Part shown: positions 15,376-23,990 of the stretch, one piece after another
Layout of the letters: every line of letters starts with the position of its first letter
How positions within the stretch are numbered: the stretch's first letter is position 1
Source: an uncultured Mucilaginibacter sp.
GTDB taxonomy: Bacteria; Bacteroidota; Bacteroidia; Sphingobacteriales; Sphingobacteriaceae
DNA length: 39,691 nucleotides
Direction of reading: 5' to 3'
Assembly (NCBI RefSeq): GCF_937859865.1
Contig: NZ_CALMAT010000103.1
Coordinates: 1-39,691, forward strand
Made by a program: the position numbers and the translations under genes
Notes under the pieces: model-generated
Told to the model about the DNA's origin: nothing
The model's input: the letters and a program-made list of their open reading frames with translations, nothing else
Databases searched by the model: none

Positions 15376-16677
15376 ATGATCAAGCAAGCTCTTCAAAACC
15401 TCAAAATAAACGCGCTGAACGAAATGCAGCAGGCGGCCATCAGCGCAGCCAAAAAAAGTGATGTGATTTTGCTTTCGCCCACAGGTTCGGGTAAAACTTT
15501 AGGTTTTTTGTTGCCTCTGCTGGATGTGCTTGATGGGGAAATGGCGGCCGTACAAGCCTTAATCCTGGTCCCTTCGCGTGAACTGGCTTTGCAGATCGAA
15601 CAGGTTTTTCGCTCGATGGGCAGTGGTTTTAAAGTGAATTGCTGCTACGGCGGCCACGATGTGAAAACCGAAAGGAACAATCTCTCGCAGCCACCGGCGG
15701 TTTTGATTGGAACGCCGGGAAGGATTGCCCATCATCTGCGCCGCGAAAGTTTCGGCACGGCCAATATCCAAACTTTAATTTTGGACGAGTTTGATAAAGC
15801 GCTGGAATTTGGTTTTCAGGAAGATATGGCTTTCATCATCAAACAACTGCCAGCCGTAAAAAGGCGGATGCTGACTTCGGCCACCAAAATGAAAGAAATA
15901 CCAGCGTTTACCGGAATAATAAAACCGGTAGAACTGGATTTTTTGACCAATTCGGCCGCCATTCCTGATTTGAAACAAAAGGTTGTGATCACCGAAGCAG
16001 CCGACAAACTGGAAGCTTTGTTTGCCCTGGTTTGTACAATTGGCGACCGGGCAACTTTGGTTTTTTGCAACCATCGCGAAGCCGTTGACCGCATCAGCGA
16101 TTTATTGTGGGAAATGGGTTTGCCAAACGGCGTTTTTCATGGCGGCATGGAACAGGACGACCGCGAGCGCGCTTTGTTAAAGTTTAGAAACGGCAGTTAT
16201 AAAATTTTGATTACCACAGATTTAGCTTCGCGCGGGCTGGACATTCCGGAGATTGAATACGTGGTGCATTACCAGTTGCCGCACAACGAAGAAGCTTTTT
16301 TGCACCGCAACGGCCGTACCGCACGGATGTATGCCAAAGGGACTTCGTACCTGATTTTAACGCCTGAGGAAAAGCCGGTTTATTTAAAACAAATGCCGGA
16401 AATCGAAGAACTGCCTCAGAAACCGGTCATTCCGCAACCTTCGCCCTGGGTTACTTTGTACATTGCGGCCGGCAAAAAAGACAAGGTAAACAAAGTAGAT
16501 ATTGTAGGTTTGCTGCTGAAAAAAGGAGAATTGCAAAAAGAAGATTTAGGGCTGATTGAAGTTTTAGACCATGCCTCTTACGCAGCCATCAAACGCAACC
16601 AGGCAGAACGGGTTTTGCAAAAGATAAAAGGCGAAAAACTAAAGAACAAAAAGGTTAAAATCGAAATTTCAAGGTAA
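15376..16677 (+). CDS. DEAD-box family RNA helicase with DbpA-like C-terminal domain
   Basis: A 433-residue ATP-dependent RNA helicase. Motifs in order: Q-motif region (LNEMQQAAI), Walker A SPTGSGKT, Ia PSRELALQ, Ib TPGR, motif II as DEFD rather than DEAD, SAT, TTDLASRGLDIPE and HRNGRTAR. The last about 75 residues (WVTLYIAAGKKDKVNKVDI onward) look like the DbpA RNA-binding domain, which in E. coli targets 23S rRNA, so a role in ribosome assembly is plausible. The ATG at 15376 is chosen over the in-frame TTG at 15373. A DUF1456 gene follows after 15 bp and is probably co-transcribed. Confidence 0.9.
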   Translation: MIKQALQNLKINALNEMQQAAISAAKKSDVILLSPTGSGKTLGFLLPLLDVLDGEMAAVQALILVPSRELALQIEQVFRSMGSGFKVNCCYGGHDVKTERNNLSQPPAVLIGTPGRIAHHLRRESFGTANIQTLILDEFDKALEFGFQEDMAFIIKQLPAVKRRMLTSATKMKEIPAFTGIIKPVELDFLTNSAAIPDLKQKVVITEAADKLEALFALVCTIGDRATLVFCNHREAVDRISDLLWEMGLPNGVFHGGMEQDDRERALLKFRNGSYKILITTDLASRGLDIPEIEYVVHYQLPHNEEAFLHRNGRTARMYAKGTSYLILTPEEKPVYLKQMPEIEELPQKPVIPQPSPWVTLYIAAGKKDKVNKVDIVGLLLKKGELQKEDLGLIEVLDHASYAAIKRNQAERVLQKIKGEKLKNKKVKIEISR

Positions 16678-16692
16678 ACCAGATCAAGCAAA

Positions 16693-16914
16693 ATGAGCAA
16701 CAACGATATTATGAAAAAGCTGCGCGTGGCCATGCAGTTTACCGATGACGACATTATCAAAGTGCTGGAACTGGCTAATTTCAGGATCACCAAAACGGAA
16801 CTTGGCGCCATTTTCAGGAAAGAAGACCACCCCAACTTTAAACCTTGCGGCGACCAAATTTTGCGTAATTTTTTGAATGGCCTGATTATTTACAAACGCG
16901 GGCCAAAAGTTTAG
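16693..16914 (+). CDS. DUF1456 family protein, single-repeat form
   Basis: A 73-residue protein matching one DUF1456 repeat: NNDIMKKLRVAMQFTDDDII, then FRKEDHPNF and FLNGLIIYKRG. E. coli YehS and many homologues carry two such repeats in about 150 residues, so this is half-size. The stop codon is clean and no second repeat is evident in the 30 bp before the next motif pair. Function of the family is unknown. It probably shares a transcript with the helicase. Confidence 0.8.
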   Translation: MSNNDIMKKLRVAMQFTDDDIIKVLELANFRITKTELGAIFRKEDHPNFKPCGDQILRNFLNGLIIYKRGPKV

Positions 16915-16946
16915 CCACATTTATTTGGAGTTTTAAATTTTGGCCT

Positions 16947-17024
16947 GATGCTTCTTTTATCGGTATAAAATTGGTAACGCATTAAAAAAACATAGGCCAA
17001 CTTTTAGGTGATAAAAGAAGCATC
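16947..17024. repeat. Inverted pair of motif units between convergent genes
   Basis: Forward unit GATGCTTCTTTTATCGG with TATAAAATTGGT (16947-16975) and reverse unit CCAACTTTTAGGTG with ATAAAAGAAGCATC (16997-17024). The outer bases G and C are complementary. The pair sits where plus- and minus-strand transcription meet, so a bidirectional terminator role is possible. Confidence 0.85.
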
Positions 17025-17033
17025 GGCAAACCT

Positions 17034-19919
17034 TTATTGTTGGCTGTTGATCCATTCTTCGGCCGATTGCATATCGGTAAAAAATTGTATGATGCCATTT
17101 CCAACGGCCACATCCACACTTTTTTTGGCAGAAAGCCTGCTGAAAGCGCTGGGCGAATAAATCCAGGCAAAGTATTTTAAACCTGCTTTTTCCATCATCG
17201 GGAACCATTCTGTCCCTGCCCAATCCGCCGCATCAGACCAAGTTCCTAAAACGTTCGTATTGTCGTTCAGTACCTTGTGCACTTTGTTGTTTTTCAGCAT
17301 GTCCAGCATTAACATACAACCGTGTTTTACAGATTCCAGGTTTTGGAAACCCGTCCAGTCCACATCCAAACGCTGTTGGCCTTTGTTATAACTAATGGTA
17401 ATCGAATCGTCTTTATAAAAACTATTTTGTTCAACCACCAGTTTTAACCCTTTATTGGCAGTAAGCGGCAACCTGAAATAAAAGGTAGAGCCTTGCCCCA
17501 ATTCACTTTCGATCCAAAAACTGCCGTAGTGGCGTGTTAAAATTTCCGAAGAAATAAATAAGCCTAAACCTAAGCCATCATATTTCATAGCGGTATTATC
17601 AACCCGGTAATACCTTTCGAAAAGGTGTTGCAGGTCATGGCTGGCGATGCCAATTCCAAAATCCCGAACCGACACGATGATGTTGTCCAACTGGATTTCG
17701 CTGTTTACAAGCACGGTTTTTCCTTCGGGGGAATATTTAACGGCATTGGTCAAAAAGTTATTGATTACCTGCTCGATCCGGAAACGGTCGCCGGTGTAAA
17801 GCACATCTACCGTACTTTCTAAAATAATTTGGTGCAAAGGCGATGTATGCTGTACGCTTTCCACGCTTCCTGCCAGCATTTCGCCAAACTGGAATGGCTC
17901 GAAAGCGTAGTTCATTTTGCCCGCATTGATTTTGGTTACATCAAGAAAATCGCTGATCAGCCTTTCCAAACGAAGGATATGTTCGGCAGATTTTTGTGCG
18001 AAGCTTTGCATTTTCACCAAATCAGTCGTTCGCTTCATCATTTGGTTAAAAGCTTTGATACTGGTTAAAGGCGTTTTCAGTTCGTGGCTGGCGATAGAAA
18101 TGAACTCGTCTTTTTTCTGCTCGTTGTTTTTCTGAAAATCTATATTGGTATTGGTGCCGATCCAAAGCTTAACCTGGTTATTTTCAATTAGCGGAACTGC
18201 CCTGGTCAGAAACCACTGGTATCCGCCGTTCTGCATTAACAACCGAAACTCGGTTACATATTCATTGCCCGATTGCAGGGCAATTGTCCAGGCTTGTATG
18301 CAACCTGGCAAATCATCCGGATGGATAAAGTTTTTCCATCCTGGCCCAACCACATCTTCCTGGCTTTTGCCAAAATCGGTACAAACAACCTGGTTTACAT
18401 AATTTAAAGCACCGTTTGGGTTGGCTGTCCAAACCTGCTGCGGTATGGCATTGAGCAGAAACTGGAACCGTTTTTCGCTTTCTTCTACCAAACGTTTGCT
18501 GATCACAGATTCTGTTACTTCAAAAACAAAAACCAGCAGCCCGTCTACCCAGCCTTGCGTATCCTGCCTGGCCTGGTAAATAAAGTTGAAATAGCGGTCT
18601 TCTAAAAGCGTATTTTCTTGTCTGGCCAGCGGTATCAGCAGTTCGTTTCCTTCAAAAGTTTTACCGGTATGGTAAACGTTTTGGATAATGTCCCAAATAG
18701 GCTGGCCTTCGATTTCGGGTACAGCTTCTAAAAGTGGTTTCCCCAACAAATTGCGGCCCGGAAAAAGCTGCTGGTACAGTGGGTTGATCAGTTCGAAAAC
18801 AAAATTGGGCCCATCCAAAATGCAAATACCGGCCGGGGCCTGCATCAAAAACTGGTTTAGGCGTGATCGCTGGCTTTCCGATTCGGCCTGCGCCGTTAAA
18901 GCCTGATGGCTCCTTAAAGCAACCCGTTCTTCCAGTTCGGTGTTCAACTGCCGTAATGTTTCCTGGGCCTGGTGCAGCTCCTGGTTCGTGGTGATCAGCT
19001 CTTCTACCGATGCCTGTACTTCTTCGTTGGCCTCGGCCAGGTTGTTGTTGAGCAGGAGCAGTTGCTGTTCGTTTTTTTCGACCTCTTTCCTGGCCAAAAC
19101 CATTTCGGTAATGTCGTAGGCAAAGGTAAAAACGCCGGTTATGTTGCCTTGCCCGTCAAACCGCGCCTGGTGGATCAGGTTAAAATAATGGTCTTGCAAC
19201 GGCCCGCCTTCCTTTGGCGCCAGCGGGATGTACATTTCTTTTCCTTCAACGGTTTTGCCGGTTTTATATACATGCCGAAAAACCTGTTCTACCGGTTGCC
19301 CGGCAATTTCGGGCACAGCTTCTAAAAGTGGTTTGCCAACCAGTGTTCGCCCGGGGAAAAGTTGTTCTTGGTAATGGCTGTTCACAAACTCGTAAACAAA
19401 TTCGGGCCCGGAAACAACAGCAACCTGCGCCGGGATTTCCGTCATAAACTTTTCTAAACGCATACTTAACTGCCGGGCTTCCAAAAGCGCGTTTTTTTCG
19501 CGTTCTGCATTCAGCTTTAAATGCTGTTCGGCCAGGGTTTGCTGCGTAACGTTAATGGTTTGCTGGATGATGTATTGCAGTTCCCCGGCTTCGTTTACAA
19601 CCGGTGTATGCGTGGTTTTCCAGTAACTGGCACTGTTATTCTGTTCGATACACAAAACCGGAAGCTCTAAAGGTTGAAGCGTTTGAAGCATTTGCGCCAA
19701 AGCTTGGCTTAAACCCTGCGCTTTAAATTCATCAGTATTGAGTGGAAAATGATCAAAAACAGATTGGCCCAAAACAGCCATACTGTTTTTACCGGTAGTT
19801 TTTAAGTAATCATTGCTTGCACAAAGAATGGTTAGCCTTTCCGACAAGACAAGGTACAAACCGGGTAGGGTTTCAAAAACTTTCAGGGTTTCCGGCAAAA
19901 GCGCAGTACTGTTTTTCAT
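17034..19919 (-). CDS. Multi-PAS sensor histidine kinase with C-terminal SpoIIAA-like domain
   Basis: A 961-residue soluble kinase with no membrane helix. In order: an N-terminal PAS (LPGLYLVLSERLTILCASND), a second PAS (AQVAVVSGPEFVYEFVNSHY), a coiled coil with many Glu/Gln/Leu, a third PAS that is a near-duplicate of the second (GICILDGPNFVFELINPLY; both continue PGR-LxGKPLLEAVPE), and a fourth PAS/PAC (GGYQWFLTRAVPLIENN). HisKA follows with the phospho-acceptor His at about residue 612 (SIASHELKTPLTS), then HATPase_c (NNFLTNAVKYS, DFGIGI, GLGLGLFIS). The last about 130 residues contain DWTGFQNLESVKHG, WFPMMEKAGLKYFAWI and an FTDMQSAEEWI ending, which resemble the stand-alone SpoIIAA/STAS-like proteins of Bacteroidota. 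No response regulator is adjacent, so its partner is unknown. Confidence 0.88.
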   Translation of the reverse strand: MKNSTALLPETLKVFETLPGLYLVLSERLTILCASNDYLKTTGKNSMAVLGQSVFDHFPLNTDEFKAQGLSQALAQMLQTLQPLELPVLCIEQNNSASYWKTTHTPVVNEAGELQYIIQQTINVTQQTLAEQHLKLNAEREKNALLEARQLSMRLEKFMTEIPAQVAVVSGPEFVYEFVNSHYQEQLFPGRTLVGKPLLEAVPEIAGQPVEQVFRHVYKTGKTVEGKEMYIPLAPKEGGPLQDHYFNLIHQARFDGQGNITGVFTFAYDITEMVLARKEVEKNEQQLLLLNNNLAEANEEVQASVEELITTNQELHQAQETLRQLNTELEERVALRSHQALTAQAESESQRSRLNQFLMQAPAGICILDGPNFVFELINPLYQQLFPGRNLLGKPLLEAVPEIEGQPIWDIIQNVYHTGKTFEGNELLIPLARQENTLLEDRYFNFIYQARQDTQGWVDGLLVFVFEVTESVISKRLVEESEKRFQFLLNAIPQQVWTANPNGALNYVNQVVCTDFGKSQEDVVGPGWKNFIHPDDLPGCIQAWTIALQSGNEYVTEFRLLMQNGGYQWFLTRAVPLIENNQVKLWIGTNTNIDFQKNNEQKKDEFISIASHELKTPLTSIKAFNQMMKRTTDLVKMQSFAQKSAEHILRLERLISDFLDVTKINAGKMNYAFEPFQFGEMLAGSVESVQHTSPLHQIILESTVDVLYTGDRFRIEQVINNFLTNAVKYSPEGKTVLVNSEIQLDNIIVSVRDFGIGIASHDLQHLFERYYRVDNTAMKYDGLGLGLFISSEILTRHYGSFWIESELGQGSTFYFRLPLTANKGLKLVVEQNSFYKDDSITISYNKGQQRLDVDWTGFQNLESVKHGCMLMLDMLKNNKVHKVLNDNTNVLGTWSDAADWAGTEWFPMMEKAGLKYFAWIYSPSAFSRLSAKKSVDVAVGNGIIQFFTDMQSAEEWINSQQ

Positions 19920-20009
19920 TCAAAAAAATAGGTAGAACAATTTTAACAAATTACAGGCAGTTAAACCAAGCGATGCGGCGTTTTTCTGTTTTCTATGAAA
20001 ATGGCACAA

Positions 20010-20036
20010 CGTTTTTATACCGGTAAAAGAAGCATT
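20010..20036 (-). repeat. Motif unit, reverse
   Basis: CGTTTTTATACCGG followed by TAAAAGAAGCATT, in the divergent region between the kinase and the SDR gene. Confidence 0.8.
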
Positions 20037-20154
20037 GCCTAAAAATTTTATTTAAGGGTGAAATGTAATGCAAGCAAAGTTTGTTTATCGCAAGGATGAT
20101 TTTCTTTCAAACTTTTGGCTCGCGTTTGCTTTATAAACAATCATAACACACTTA

Positions 20155-20178
20155 AATTATAGTGCTAAAAGAAGCATC
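20155..20178 (-). repeat. Motif unit, reverse, just upstream of SDR
   Basis: AAATTATAGTGC followed by TAAAAGAAGCATC. An in-frame GTG inside it would extend the SDR by 15 residues (LKEAS...), which I reject as the start. Confidence 0.75.
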
Positions 20179-20206
20179 GGCTGTTTTTTTATTTAAGTTT
20201 GAAATA

Positions 20207-20974
20207 ATGCAAGTTGATTTTGCCCATAAAAATGTTTTGATTACCGGCGGCTCCCGAGGGATCGGCAAAGCTTGTGCGCAGCTATTTTCTGAGTTGAACG
20301 CAAATGTTATCATCACTTACAAATCCAATAAAACTTTAGCAGAAGAAGTAGTTGCCAGCCTCAACCCAAAACAAAACCATTGTTGTTTTCAATTGGATGT
20401 TGCTGATCCTGAAGCGGTAGAAAGTTTTTATCAGGATTTCCAAAATCAATACAAGCACTTGGATGTGTTGGTTAACAATGCCGGAATTTTTACAGAACAC
20501 AAAATTGAAACCATAAGTTACCAGGAATGGCAGCAAGCCTGGAAGCAAACGTTGGGCACCAACTTAACCGGCGTGGCCAACTTGTGCTATTTTGCTGCCC
20601 AACAAATGATCGCGCAAAAAGAAGGGAAAATTATCAATATTTCTTCGCGTGGCGCTTTTCGCGGCGAGCCTGACCATCCTGCTTACGGTGCCAGTAAAGC
20701 CGGCTTAAATGCCATGAGCCAATCGCTGGCCGTTGCTTTGGCACCGCATAATATTACCGTTGGCGTAATTGCGCCGGGATTTATTGAAACCGATATGGCT
20801 TCCGAAGTTTTGGCGGGAGAAGCAGGCGAACAAATCCGGAAACAAAGCCCATTAAACCGCGTGGGCAAACCCGAAGAAGTTGCCCATGTCGTAGCGATGT
20901 TTGCAAGCAGCGGTTTAGAATTTATGACGGGCGGGATTATTGACCTGAATGGTGCTTCGTATTTGAGAAGTTGA
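20207..20974 (+). CDS. SDR family NAD(P)-dependent oxidoreductase (FabG-like)
   Basis: A 255-residue classical short-chain dehydrogenase. It has the nucleotide-binding motif TGGSRGIGKA, NNAGIF, the catalytic Ser in NISSRG, and YGASK carrying the Tyr and Lys. The C-terminus GGIIDLNGASYLRS matches the FabG type. The start at 20207 (MQVDFAHKNVLITGGS) matches the family; the longer frame begins inside a repeat unit. The substrate is not deducible. It converges with the AraC gene, separated only by one motif unit. Confidence 0.88.
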   Translation: MQVDFAHKNVLITGGSRGIGKACAQLFSELNANVIITYKSNKTLAEEVVASLNPKQNHCCFQLDVADPEAVESFYQDFQNQYKHLDVLVNNAGIFTEHKIETISYQEWQQAWKQTLGTNLTGVANLCYFAAQQMIAQKEGKIINISSRGAFRGEPDHPAYGASKAGLNAMSQSLAVALAPHNITVGVIAPGFIETDMASEVLAGEAGEQIRKQSPLNRVGKPEEVAHVVAMFASSGLEFMTGGIIDLNGASYLRS

Positions 20975-20976
20975 AC

Positions 20977-21000
20977 GATACTTCTTTTACCGATGTTTTT
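20977..21000 (+). repeat. Motif unit abutting the SDR stop codon
   Basis: GATACTTCTTTTACCGATG then a T-run. It starts 2 bases after the SDR stop and fills most of the 38 bp convergent gap. Confidence 0.7.
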
Positions 21001-21012
21001 TTGGTGGATTTG

Positions 21013-21931
21013 TTAGTTGAAAGATTGCCGAAATTCCAAGGGAGAAAAGTTGGTTTTGGTCTTGAATAATTTGCTGAAAGACTGCGGATGCTCAAAACCC
21101 AATTCGTATGCAATTTCACTTACTGATAAACCGGTGGAGGATAATTTCTCTTTTGCCTTTTCTATCAGTTTATCGTGTATGTGGTGCTGTGCATTTCGTC
21201 CGGTTAGCGAACGCAGCATATCACTTAAATAACTTGGGGAAATATTTAAGTGTTCTGAAAGATATTGAACTGTCGGAATCCCCTGGCTTAAAGATTTATT
21301 GTTGTTAAAATAGTCGTCTAAAATTTCTTCCAGCTTTTGTAACAAATTATTGCTTACTGCTTTGCGGGTGATGAACTGGCGTTTGTAAAAGCGGTTGGCG
21401 TAATTGAGCAATAATTCGATTTGTGAAATTAACACCTCCTGGCTAAAATCGTCTATCCGGCTGTTCAGCTCCTCTTCCACAATATTAAAAATCGAAATGA
21501 TGGTCGCTTTTTCTTTATCCGACAGGTGCAACGCTTCATTGGCCGAATAAGAAAAGAAGCCGTACTGCTTGATTTTTTTTGCCAAAGGGTAAGACAATAA
21601 AAAATCGGGGTGGATGAGCAGCATATAGCCCGAACTTGCATCATTGTCAGGAGGGGTTTCAAACAGTTGGTTTGGTGCGGTAAAAACTAAACCGCCTTCA
21701 CCAAAATCATAATAATTTTGTCCGTATTTGGCTTTGCCGCAAAGATTTGTTTTATACGAAATTTTATAAAAATCCAGCATAAATGAACTGAACCGTTCAT
21801 CGCCGATGATTTTTTACATCTTTTATATTTATAAAACTAATCATCGGGTGCAAGGGCTTTGGCAAGCCGAACACGCAATGAAAGTCGGTTAAAGATTCAA
21901 ATTTTCGAGGTGAATGTTCTTCCTTTTTCAT
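21013..21931 (-). pseudogene. AraC-family regulator broken by a +1 frameshift (A6 run)
   Basis: From 21780 down to 21013 an open frame encodes 255 residues of an AraC regulator, with the C-terminal double HTH (SVSEIAYELGFEHPQSFSKL). Its paralogue at 30467-31387 is 306 residues. The missing N-terminus is present upstream in another frame: ATG at 21929-21931, then an ORF whose GLPKPLHPMISFIN segment matches the paralogue's GLPKPEHPLISVIN and that stops soon after. The frames join at a run of six T on the plus strand (21810-21815, A6 in the gene). Removing one base gives a single 305-residue reading frame that aligns to the paralogue without gaps at the junction (DVKIIGDERFSSFMLDFY). So this is a frameshifted gene, a phase-variable switch or a sequencing error. 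A shorter functional product from the 21780 ATG cannot be excluded. Confidence 0.85.
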
Positions 21932-21975
21932 TTTGCAATTTAGGGCCTGTTTAAATTTATACCAAAAAAACTGTT

Positions 21976-22066
21976 AATGCTTCTTTTATCCGGTAAAAAT
22001 TGGTGTTGCATTAATTTGAATAAATCTAATAAATAGCTTGCCATTTTTTAGGTGATAAAAGAAGCA
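21976..22066. repeat. Inverted pair of motif units
   Basis: Forward AATGCTTCTTTTATCCGG with TAAAAATTGGTG (21976-22004) and reverse CCATTTTTTAGGTG with ATAAAAGAAGCAT (22041-22066). It lies between the SDR/NmrA genes and the frameshifted AraC gene. Confidence 0.85.
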
Positions 22067-22123
22067 TAAAATAATATTGAATAAAATTTAACCGAGCTAT
22101 TAATTTAAACTTCTTTAAAATTT

Positions 22124-22861
22124 TTACCAAGGGATTTCTCCGGTTTCCGGGTTGCTTTCTTCACTAAAAAACTTTCCTGTAGGGCCATCAGCATCAATCA
22201 TGGCATATTTAACGATACGTGTGCCAGCTTCTTCAACAGTCCCGGTTCCGCGGTGGTTATTAAAATCGGTTTTAACAAAGCCAGGGTCAACCGCATTTAC
22301 TTTAACCGGTGTATCCTTCAGTTCATAAGCCAGAATAATGGTGTACATATTCAGTGCCGATTTGGAAGGTTGATACACGGCCCCTTTATGGTTATAGTAT
22401 TTATTAGTTGGATCGCTGGCCTGGGTAAGCGAACCTTGGCTCGAACTTACGTTTACAATACGTGGCTCCGGCGACTTTTTCAGCAAATCAATAAATGCCT
22501 GGGTTACTCTTATTACACCATAAAGATTGGTGTTGAAAACATTTTTAAATTGATCAATACTTGCAGCCAAGGCACTCTGCGGCATGCCGCCTGTGATGCC
22601 CGCATTATTAATAAGCGCATCTAATACGTCTGTTTTTTTACCTATTTCAGTTCGTGCTTCTTTTACCGATTCAGAATCGCTCACATCAATTTGTACCGCT
22701 TCCACTTCGTTCAAGCCTTCGGCCTTTAGTTTTTCTACCGCTTGCTGACCCTTTTTTAAATCACGGCTGCCGAGGTAAATATAATATCCCTTTTGCAATA
22801 GCTGCCGTGCGGTTTCAAAACCAATACTTTTATTGGCCCCTGTAATTAATACTTTTTTCAT
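22124..22861 (-). CDS. SDR family oxidoreductase (carbonyl-reductase-like)
   Basis: A 245-residue short-chain dehydrogenase with TGANKSIGFETA as the cofactor motif, NNAGITGG, the Ser motif NVSSSQGSL, and a Tyr/Lys pair in YQPSKSALN. The insert before the active-site Tyr (SDPTNKYYNHKGAV) is typical of plant and Bacteroidota carbonyl-reductase-like SDRs. It is 20 bp downstream of the NmrA-like gene on the same strand, so they probably form an operon. A motif-like stretch at 22653-22670 encodes VKEAR. Confidence 0.85.
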   Translation of the reverse strand: MKKVLITGANKSIGFETARQLLQKGYYIYLGSRDLKKGQQAVEKLKAEGLNEVEAVQIDVSDSESVKEARTEIGKKTDVLDALINNAGITGGMPQSALAASIDQFKNVFNTNLYGVIRVTQAFIDLLKKSPEPRIVNVSSSQGSLTQASDPTNKYYNHKGAVYQPSKSALNMYTIILAYELKDTPVKVNAVDPGFVKTDFNNHRGTGTVEEAGTRIVKYAMIDADGPTGKFFSEESNPETGEIPW

Positions 22862-22881
22862 TTTAATTATGTTTGATTTGT

Positions 22882-23784
22882 TTATTGATGATAAACCTGT
22901 GCAAAGTCTTTAGCAAAGTCTGCCAGTTTCACTTTACCCAACCTTGGTTTGTTGCGGTAATAATCTTCGTACAATAAGCCGCTTCTTTGGCTTGCCTGCA
23001 TTTCTACAAGCCCATTGGCCAATTGTGGGTTAATACCTGCACCTAACATTCCATTTAATAGTTGTTCGTCCGGGATTACAAGCCATTTTAAATCCGGGTT
23101 TCCGATTGCTTCCCCCAAAACTTTTGCTATTTCGTTTGGCGAAACTTCATCACTTGCTATGTAACGAATGGTTCTTCCCGCAAAAGGCAATTCCATTTCT
23201 TCGGCAATGGCAGATGCAATGTCCAATGGCGAAACCCAAGGTTCTTTGTCATCGCCGCCATGATTTGAAATAACTGCAGCTTGCGCCTTTATGGTTTGCA
23301 TAGACCTGAAGATATTGGTGAAAAAACCGACAGGGCGCATAAATTTAATGGAAACATCGTTTGGCAATTGGTTCAAAATATTTTCAACCTGATAATGAAC
23401 AGAAAGAGAACCGTACCCTTTCGCGCTATGTGCGCCAATGCTGCTTAAATGCACCACGCGTTTTACGCCCGACTGTTCAACAGCTTGTTTGTAATTGTTG
23501 CCAATTTGGCGCATACCTGCTTCAAAATCAACATCTTTGTCAAATAAACTCCCAATACCTTCCCACGTTTCCATCAAATAAACTATATCCGCACCTTTAA
23601 AAGTTGCCGATAAAAAATCTGGATCTTGCATGGTGCCAATAGCTACTTTTGCGCCTAATGCTTCAATGTCTTTTTGTCTTTCGGCTTTACTGCTGATGAC
23701 CGTAACCGCATGCCCTTTTTCTACCAACTCTTTTGTGAGTGGTTTTCCGATGTTCCCTATAGAACCTGTAATTATTATTTTCAT
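22882..23784 (-). CDS. NmrA-like / atypical SDR NAD(P)-binding protein (copy 1)
   Basis: A 300-residue Rossmann protein of the NmrA/NAD(P)H-azoreductase-like atypical SDR group. It has an ITGSIGNIGKPL dinucleotide motif, VVHLSSIGAHSAKG, and the C-terminal region with PFAGRTIRYIASDE. It could be a quinone or azo reductase, or a redox-sensing regulator without catalysis; sequence does not decide. The start at 23782-23784 (MKIIITGS) matches its paralogue at 31406-32299. An upstream in-frame ATG at 23817 would add 11 residues and is not supported. It leads a minus-strand unit with the SDR gene. Confidence 0.85.
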   Translation of the reverse strand: MKIIITGSIGNIGKPLTKELVEKGHAVTVISSKAERQKDIEALGAKVAIGTMQDPDFLSATFKGADIVYLMETWEGIGSLFDKDVDFEAGMRQIGNNYKQAVEQSGVKRVVHLSSIGAHSAKGYGSLSVHYQVENILNQLPNDVSIKFMRPVGFFTNIFRSMQTIKAQAAVISNHGGDDKEPWVSPLDIASAIAEEMELPFAGRTIRYIASDEVSPNEIAKVLGEAIGNPDLKWLVIPDEQLLNGMLGAGINPQLANGLVEMQASQRSGLLYEDYYRNKPRLGKVKLADFAKDFAQVYHQ

Positions 23785-23908
23785 TTTTTTGCTTTTTGTT
23801 GTTGCAAAAGTGGGCAACTGTTGAAAGGTAGCTATAACCTAATTGAGGAATTTTGTAGTCAAAATGAGAAAGTTGTTAAACAGCTATAGCCAAATTCATT
23901 GTTGAACC

Positions 23909-23932
23909 ATGCTTCTTTTACCCCTATTTTTT
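23909..23932 (+). repeat. Motif unit, forward
   Basis: CATGCTTCTTTTACCCC then TATTTTTTTG, in the divergent NmrA/acylase region. Confidence 0.65.
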
Positions 23933-23941
23933 TGATTAACA

Positions 23942-23949
23942 TAAATTTG
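23942..23949 (+). promoter_or_regulatory. Possible -7 element upstream of the acylase gene
   Basis: TAAATTTG fits TAnnTTTG, 35 bp before the acylase ATG. No convincing -33 partner is seen. Confidence 0.3.
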
Positions 23950-23967
23950 CGTACTTTTCTAAACTTC

Positions 23968-23990
23968 AATACTTCTTTTACCGATGAAAA
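23968..23990 (+). repeat. Motif unit containing the acylase start codon
   Basis: AATACTTCTTTTACCGATG then AAAA. The ATG at the inner end of the unit is the start codon (23984-23986) of the acylase. Confidence 0.65.

Noticed and set aside
20977-21012. Small ORFs or antisense genes overlapping the AraC and SDR genes
   Set aside because: They are shadows of real genes in other frames, without independent codon pattern or start signals.
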